The notes under the pieces were generated by a model, which was given only the letters and a program-made list of their open reading frames with translations, did no database searches and had not been told where the DNA came from. Of a DNA stretch of 64,000 bases, positions 59,551 to 64,000 are shown piece by piece (positions within the stretch are counted from its first letter, which is position 1; every line of letters starts with the position of its first letter). This stretch comes from Halococcus saccharolyticus DSM 5350 (GTDB lineage: Archaea > Halobacteriota > Halobacteria > Halobacteriales > Halococcaceae): assembly GCF_000336915.1 (NCBI RefSeq), contig NZ_AOMD01000015.1:121158-185157 (forward strand). The letters run 5' to 3'. A program made the translations under genes and the position numbers.

Positions 59551-60351
59551 ATGACCCGAGACAACGCCACCGACACGGACGAATCGAACGGGACCGACAC
59601 GGGCGAGGGCGTCGCCGCCGACGGTACCGGCATCGTCGCGCCCGACGACGAGACCCCGACGTGGAGCGAGCGCAAGGAGCGTACCCAGGGGCTCTCACGG
59701 CTGACCTACGAGTACTTCGAACGGTCGCGCCGCGAGGACCAGGACCTCCGTACGGAGTCGAGCTACGTCGAGCGCGACGTGCTCGCGTTCCCGACGTGGC
59801 CCCACGAGATGGTCCGCAACCTCGCGCTGACGAGTTTCTTCGTCGGTCTGATCATCTTCCTCGCGGCGACGCTGCCGCCACACCTCGGCGCGCCCGCGAA
59901 CCCGAGCCAGACGCCCGCGATCATCCTGCCGGACTGGTATCTCTACTGGTCGTTCGGCCTGCTGAAACTCGGGCCGTTGAACCCCGACCTCGCCGTCCTC
60001 GGTGGGAGTAAGCTCCTCCAGGACTCCACGTACGGCGTGCTCGCCAACCTCGTGGTGGTCGGGTTCATCGCGATCGTTCCCTTCCTCAACAAGGGGAGCG
60101 CGCGCCGGCCGGTCGAACAGCCGTTCTGGTCGGCCGTCGGCGTGTTCGGCGTGGTGTTCGCTGCGATGATCAGCACGCTGGCGATCAAGAACCTCGTGCC
60201 GGCGTGGATCGACACCAAGCTCCTGTTCGATCTGACCTTCCTCCTGCCGTTCGTGGCGGGGTTCATCACCTACGGCATCCTCCGGGCGATGCGTGAGGGG
60301 TACATGTTCGACCTGAACCGGCGGTACTACCGGCTCCGGCCGCCGCGGTAG
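59551..60351 (+). CDS. Cytochrome b C-terminal subunit (subunit IV-like)
   Basis: A 266-residue protein whose C-terminal 170 residues are the subunit-IV-like part of cytochrome b. PDWYLYW near residue 132 is the PEWY quinol-site motif with Glu replaced by Asp. There are about four membrane helices after an acidic N-terminal extension of about 90 residues. The start at 59551 lies 5 nt after the b6 stop. The Asp variant of the motif also occurs in some other b6f/bc relatives. Confidence 0.9.
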   Translation: MTRDNATDTDESNGTDTGEGVAADGTGIVAPDDETPTWSERKERTQGLSRLTYEYFERSRREDQDLRTESSYVERDVLAFPTWPHEMVRNLALTSFFVGLIIFLAATLPPHLGAPANPSQTPAIILPDWYLYWSFGLLKLGPLNPDLAVLGGSKLLQDSTYGVLANLVVVGFIAIVPFLNKGSARRPVEQPFWSAVGVFGVVFAAMISTLAIKNLVPAWIDTKLLFDLTFLLPFVAGFITYGILRAMREGYMFDLNRRYYRLRPPR

Positions 60352-60355
60352 CGTC

Positions 60356-60733
60356 GTGGGTTCAGACACCGGTTCCGGTTCCGAGGCCGACGGCAGCGAC
60401 GGCGGGAACAGGGGCCGCGAGATCGTCGTCCCGCTGCGGACCTACAAGGCGGTCACGGTGTTCTCGACGCTGGTCGCAATCGTCTGCGTGCTGCTCGGGT
60501 TCGCCTTTCTCGACGCTGCCACTGCCGAGGCTGGCCCACTGCCGGTGTTGTTCGATCTGCTGCCATCGGTCGGACTCCCGGTCGGCTCGGACGTGGTCTC
60601 GCTCGTGCTCGTTCTGATCGGACTCGCACTCATCGGGCTCGGTGCCGGGGTGTACGTGCTCGGGACCCGCTTTCGCACCACGGGGATGCGGAACGCTCAA
60701 GACGACAGCGACGAACCCTCAGGCAATGAGTGA
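60356..60733 (+). CDS. Small membrane protein of the bc-type cluster (DUF7315-like)
   Basis: A 125-residue protein with a GTG start at 60356, an acidic N-terminus (about 20 residues), and two or three membrane helices (about 33-53 and 76-100). Four bases follow the subunit IV stop, and its stop overlaps the next start by 8 nt (ATGAGTGA). It is probably an accessory subunit; I remember DUF7315 here. Confidence 0.7.
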   Translation: MGSDTGSGSEADGSDGGNRGREIVVPLRTYKAVTVFSTLVAIVCVLLGFAFLDAATAEAGPLPVLFDLLPSVGLPVGSDVVSLVLVLIGLALIGLGAGVYVLGTRFRTTGMRNAQDDSDEPSGNE

Positions 60734-60998
60734 CGAATTCGCCAAGGGGCTGGCGATGCTCACCGGCGGGCTGCTCGGCTGGATGGTGCTCTCGGGCTGG
60801 TACACCACCGAGAGCTTCGAGTCGACGAACCAGCTCATCGCCGAGCCACCGTCCGGCCTCGAGCTGTTCGGGACGCTTTCGCTCACCCTGCGGGAAGCCC
60901 TGTTCTGGTTCGCCATCGTCGGCGCGCTCGTCTTCTGGGTCCTCATCCCAGCGGGCCGCCAAGCGCGCATCGCGTGGAACGAACGCCAGTCGAGCTAA
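60726..60998 (+). CDS. Small membrane protein ending the bc-type cluster (DUF7314-like)
   Basis: A 90-residue protein with two membrane helices (about 6-24 and 55-75) and a basic end. It overlaps the previous gene by 8 nt and is the last gene of the cluster. It is probably an accessory subunit; I remember DUF7314 here. Confidence 0.7.
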   Translation: MSDEFAKGLAMLTGGLLGWMVLSGWYTTESFESTNQLIAEPPSGLELFGTLSLTLREALFWFAIVGALVFWVLIPAGRQARIAWNERQSS

Positions 60999-61366
60999 CC
61001 TGCGTTTCGCGACCGACTTTCGACTCGAACTCCTTCCTTTTGAGCGACGGATGACCGCTGAACTGGCAGCGGCGGTGCGGGCCTGGCGTCTCGACGAATG
61101 CCAGAGCACGCTTTGCGTGCTCCGAACTCTCGTTCACTTCAGTTCACGAGAACGAAGTGAGTCAAGGCTCAGGAGAGCGAGGCTCTCCTGGCGGATGAAG
61201 GGCGAGCGAGTGAAACGAGTGAGGGCTTCGGCGGTGCTGTACGAAGCGGTTGCGGAAAGCGCCAGCAGTTCTACCGCTCGCTTCGCTCACGGAGACAGGT
61301 CTTTGCAGGGGATTCGAGGGAGCGAGCGAAGCGGGTGACCGAGAACCTCCTGTAAAAAGTAGGTGC
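60999..61366. repeat. Intergenic hairpin-module region after the bc cluster
   Basis: There is no gene in these 368 bases. An inverted copy of the pccA-side module spans 61072-61210, with the hairpin CAGGAGAGC-GAG-GCTCTCCTG (61170-61190) and an insertion bearing GAGCACGC-TTT-GCGTGCTC (61104-61122). A T-poor stretch with GAGCGAGCGAAGCG follows. The convergent korB stop is at 61367. Confidence 0.8.
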
Positions 61367-62230
61367 TTAGTAGAACTCGCGGACGAGGTCGGTCGCGTCC
61401 TCGGGTGCGCCGTCCGGAATGTCGGCCATGTTCTCGTCGAGCCCGTGGCGCTCGTTGTACGGCACGGACTCCTCGTCCTGATAGATGACGCCCTGATACT
61501 CGGTGTCGTCGTCCATGATCTTCGCTTCGGCGGCGTCGCGATCGGTCGGGTCGTGGTCTTCCTCGTCGAGGTCGACGATCGTATCCCGGAAGTAGTCGTA
61601 GGTGTCGACGTCGTTGAACGTCACGCACGGGCTGTAGACGTTCACGAACCCGAACCCGTCGTGTTCGACCGCCTGCTGGACGATCTCGGTGTGGCGCTGG
61701 GCGTCCGACGAGAACGACTGGGCGATGAAGCTGCCGTCGGCGGCGAGCGCGAGTGCGAGCGGGTTGACCGGTGCCTGTTTCGGCCCGTCGGGCGTCGTCG
61801 CCGTCTCGAAGTCCTCGCGCGATGTCGGCGAGGCCTGCCCCTTCGTGAGGCCGTAGATGCGGTTGTCCATCACGACGTAGGTCATGTCCATGTTCCGCCG
61901 GACCGCGTGGACGAAGTGGCCCGCGCCGATGGAGTAGCCGTCGCCGTCGCCGCCCGAGACCATCACTTCGAGGTCGGGGTTCGCGCTCTTGACACCGATG
62001 CCAACCGGGAGTGCACGGCCGTGGACGCCGTGGAGCGCGTAGCTGTGCATGTACGTGCCGATCTTGCCCGAGCAGCCGATACCCGCCACCACGAACGTGT
62101 TGTCGGGATCGTTGCCGGTGTTGGCGAGCGCCTTCATCATCCCGTTCATCGTCCCGAAGTCGCCGCAGCCGGGACACCACGTGGGCTGCTTGTCGGACTT
62201 GAAGTCGGTGAATCTGACGTCTGAACTCAT
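61367..62230 (-). CDS. korB: 2-oxoacid:ferredoxin oxidoreductase beta subunit
   Basis: A 287-residue TPP-binding beta subunit that decarboxylates 2-oxoacids (pyruvate or 2-oxoglutarate) to acyl-CoA with ferredoxin as acceptor. It has TWCPGCGDFG near residue 18, VAGIGCSGKIGTYMH near residue 46, and the TPP/Mg motif SGGDGDGYSIGAGHFVHAVRRNMDMTYVVMDNRIYGLTKGQASPTS near residue 90. The Cys pair near residue 20 and others fit a [4Fe-4S] cluster. It overlaps korA by 4 nt. Which oxoacid is used cannot be told from sequence. Confidence 0.93.
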   Translation of the reverse strand: MSSDVRFTDFKSDKQPTWCPGCGDFGTMNGMMKALANTGNDPDNTFVVAGIGCSGKIGTYMHSYALHGVHGRALPVGIGVKSANPDLEVMVSGGDGDGYSIGAGHFVHAVRRNMDMTYVVMDNRIYGLTKGQASPTSREDFETATTPDGPKQAPVNPLALALAADGSFIAQSFSSDAQRHTEIVQQAVEHDGFGFVNVYSPCVTFNDVDTYDYFRDTIVDLDEEDHDPTDRDAAEAKIMDDDTEYQGVIYQDEESVPYNERHGLDENMADIPDGAPEDATDLVREFY

Positions 62231-63993
62231 GTGGGGACCTCCTGGGCCGCGTCGAGTTTCTCGGTGATCCGCTCGGCCAGTTCGTCGGCCTTGAACCGCA
62301 CGCCGTTGTACTTGTTTATCCGCTTGACCCGGGTAAGCGTGTCGCCTTCGACCACGTCGGCGAACTGCCCGGTCGCGTTGCACTCCACCACGATGACCTC
62401 GTCGGCGGCCTCGATCTCCTCGGTGAGGTCGGGCCGCGGGAACATGTACGGCACCGAAAGGAAGCGAATGTCGATGTCGGCCTCGTCGAGGAAGCCGATC
62501 GCCTCACGCATCGCGCCCTCGTTCGATCCCCACGAGAGCACGAGCGTGTCGGCATCGCTGTCGCCGAACTCGCGGTAGTCCCAGTCCTCCTCGTCCTTGG
62601 CGGTCTCGACTTTCTGGTTGCGTTTGTCGACCTGTTCGATCCGAACCTCCTGCTCCTCGGTTCGGCGGCCGAGCTCGTCGTGTTCGAGTCCGGTCGTCAT
62701 GTGTGCCCCACCCGATGTTCCGGGCAACGTGCGCGGGCTGATACCGTCCGCGGCCGGGAAGTGAGGTTGGAACCGATCGCTGTCGTCGAGCCACGAATCG
62801 ATCTCGTTCTCGTCGACGAGCTTGCCACGATCGATCTCGACACTGTCCATGTCGAACTCCTCGGGCTCGAACGTCTGTTCGGAGACCGCGAGCGCGAGAT
62901 CGCCCACCAGGTAGACCGGGGTCTGGTACTTCTCGGCGAGATTGAACGCTTCGATCGTCTTGTGGAAACACTCCGACACCGTTGTCGGTGCGACCACGAA
63001 CCGCGGAATCTCACCGTGACCGCCGTACAGGAGCATGTCGAGGTCGCCCTGCTCCTGTTTCGTGGGCATCCCGGTCGAAGGACCTGACCGCATCACGTCA
63101 CAGATCACGAGCGGCGTCTCGCTGGTGGCGACGAGACCGAACGTTTCCGCCATCAGGTCGATCCCTGGGCCACTGGTCGCGGTCATCGAGCGCGCGCCCG
63201 CCCGCGCCGCGCCGAGCGCCATGTTGATGGCGGCGAGTTCGTCCTCGGCCTGCATCACGTGGCCGCCGTAGCGTTCGAGCCGGCCTTTCAGGTACTCCAT
63301 CACGTCGGTCGCGGGGGTGATGGGGTAGCCCGAGTAGAACCGACAGCCCGCGGCGATCGCGCCCATACCGATTGCCTCGTCGCCGTTCAGCAGGACGTAG
63401 TCGTTGTCGGTGGTCTCGATGTCGTAGTCGAACTCGTCGTGGTCGAGCTCCTCGACGACGTGTTCCTCGCCGAACCGGGCAGCCTGGCGGTTGTTCTCGA
63501 CGATCGACTCGCCTTTGTCGCCGAAGCGCTTTTCGAGCGCCTCGTCGAGGTTCTCGATCGGGAAGTTCGCGACCTCGCAGGCGGCCCCGAGCGCGACGAT
63601 GTTCTGCATGAGCGCACCGCCGGCCTCCTCGGCGAGGCGTTTCAGCGGAACGGGGAGCCCGATCATTCCTTCGGGAGCCTCGAAGTCCTCCATCATCGTC
63701 CGCTCGCCGTCGTAGATGATGACCGAGCCCTCGTGGAGTTCGTCCATGTTCTCCTCGACCGTGCGCTGGGTCAGTGCGATCAGGATGTCGAGTCGATCGA
63801 CGACCGACTCGACGCGCTCGGTCGAACTCCGGACCTTGTAGGCGGTGTATCCTCCGCGGATCCGCGAGGCGAAGTCCTTGGAGGTGAAGACGTGTCGGCC
63901 CGCCCGCGAGAGCGCCTGCGCGAAGATCTTCCCCGTGGAGTTGATCCCGTCGCCGGCCTCCCCACCGATGGCCCAGTTCAAATCGTCTGGCAT
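62227..63993 (-). CDS. korA: 2-oxoacid:ferredoxin oxidoreductase alpha subunit (gamma-alpha fusion)
   Basis: A 588-residue fused subunit. The N-terminal gamma domain (about 1-190) starts NWAIGGEAGDGINSTGKIFAQALSRAGRHVFTSKDFASRIRGGYTAYKVR. The alpha part (about 200-588) has GYPITPATDVMEYL, AEDELAAINMALGAARAGARSMTATSGPGIDLM and an ending typical of KorA. The gamma-alpha fusion is normal in haloarchaea and in Thermococcus-type relatives. It precedes korB with a 4-nt overlap, and the start at 63993 leaves only 7 bases to the window edge, so the promoter is not visible. Confidence 0.93.
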   Translation of the reverse strand: MPDDLNWAIGGEAGDGINSTGKIFAQALSRAGRHVFTSKDFASRIRGGYTAYKVRSSTERVESVVDRLDILIALTQRTVEENMDELHEGSVIIYDGERTMMEDFEAPEGMIGLPVPLKRLAEEAGGALMQNIVALGAACEVANFPIENLDEALEKRFGDKGESIVENNRQAARFGEEHVVEELDHDEFDYDIETTDNDYVLLNGDEAIGMGAIAAGCRFYSGYPITPATDVMEYLKGRLERYGGHVMQAEDELAAINMALGAARAGARSMTATSGPGIDLMAETFGLVATSETPLVICDVMRSGPSTGMPTKQEQGDLDMLLYGGHGEIPRFVVAPTTVSECFHKTIEAFNLAEKYQTPVYLVGDLALAVSEQTFEPEEFDMDSVEIDRGKLVDENEIDSWLDDSDRFQPHFPAADGISPRTLPGTSGGAHMTTGLEHDELGRRTEEQEVRIEQVDKRNQKVETAKDEEDWDYREFGDSDADTLVLSWGSNEGAMREAIGFLDEADIDIRFLSVPYMFPRPDLTEEIEAADEVIVVECNATGQFADVVEGDTLTRVKRINKYNGVRFKADELAERITEKLDAAQEVPT

Positions 63994-64000
63994 GTGCTGG

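Overview
The window is a GC-rich (about 65% by eye), densely coded stretch of chromosome from a halophilic archaeon (class Halobacteria). The evidence is the very acidic proteome, leaderless-type TTTATA promoters about 27 nt before start codons, Tat signals (RRxFL) on secreted proteins, bacterio-opsin-activator (HTH_10) regulators, a halocyanin/Rieske/cytochrome b cluster, a SAMP1 ubiquitin-like modifier, archaeal ribosomal protein S17e, CofD, a phosphomevalonate-decarboxylase-type GHMP enzyme, and an archaeal type A RNase P RNA. A Halococcus-like genus is possible but is not shown by the sequence. Gene order looks chromosomal, not plasmid-like. I see no tRNA, 5S/16S/23S rRNA or CRISPR array.

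Layout. 1-5.6 kb: transposase tail, MazG-type pyrophosphohydrolase, sucCD, zinc ribbon, glycerophosphodiesterase, quinone oxidoreductase, SDR. 5.6-15.6 kb: NSS transporter, then an acyl-CoA carboxylase locus (pccB-pccX, a cupredoxin/PQQ-dehydrogenase-like fusion, an HTH_10 protein, pccA), pterin dehydratase and birA, which supplies biotin to PccA. 15.6-24.8 kb: Usp, amidohydrolase, HD hydrolase, SDR, a four-gene overlapping operon headed by cofD, rps17e, asd. 24.8-25.7 kb: one AT-rich orphan gene. 25.7-38.5 kb: hydroxyacid dehydrogenase, geranylgeranyl-reductase-type flavoprotein, hisD, HesB/IscA, SAMP1, uridine phosphorylase, enolase-superfamily enzyme, a Thr-rich surface protein, CBS, MBL and SDR proteins, M29 peptidase. 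38.5-41.6 kb: duplicated metalloprotease, a MITE, rnpB and nicotinate phosphoribosyltransferase. 41.7-48.6 kb: HTH_10 regulator and a complete peptide/nickel-type ABC importer. 48.6-55.7 kb: surface lipoprotein, nicotinamidase-type hydrolase, thioesterase, phosphomevalonate decarboxylase, DJ-1 protein, endonuclease III. 55.2-61 kb: cytochrome bc-type respiratory cluster. 61.4-64 kb: 2-oxoacid:ferredoxin oxidoreductase korAB.

Four observations stand out. (1) The ABC importer's binding protein looks circularly permuted: the part homologous to the usual C-terminal lobe lies ahead of the usual N-terminal region. (2) Several intergenic regions hold a dispersed family of hairpin modules: perfect 7-9 bp stems closed by three-base loops (GAA/TTC and a few others), with compensated stem changes between copies. 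One array has five such hairpins, and inverted copies bracket the mvaD gene. (3) A 167-bp MITE with 26-nt inverted repeats and a 6-bp duplication sits in the T-run immediately after rnpB. (4) The regulator at 41.7 kb has a good Shine-Dalgarno but an ATC where its start codon should be.

Metabolically, the window links propionyl/acetyl-CoA carboxylation (pcc, birA), the TCA cycle (sucCD, korAB), respiration (bc-type complex with halocyanin), isoprenoid lipids (mvaD, GGR-like), NAD salvage (nicotinamidase and nicotinate phosphoribosyltransferase), F420 synthesis (cofD) and peptide import.
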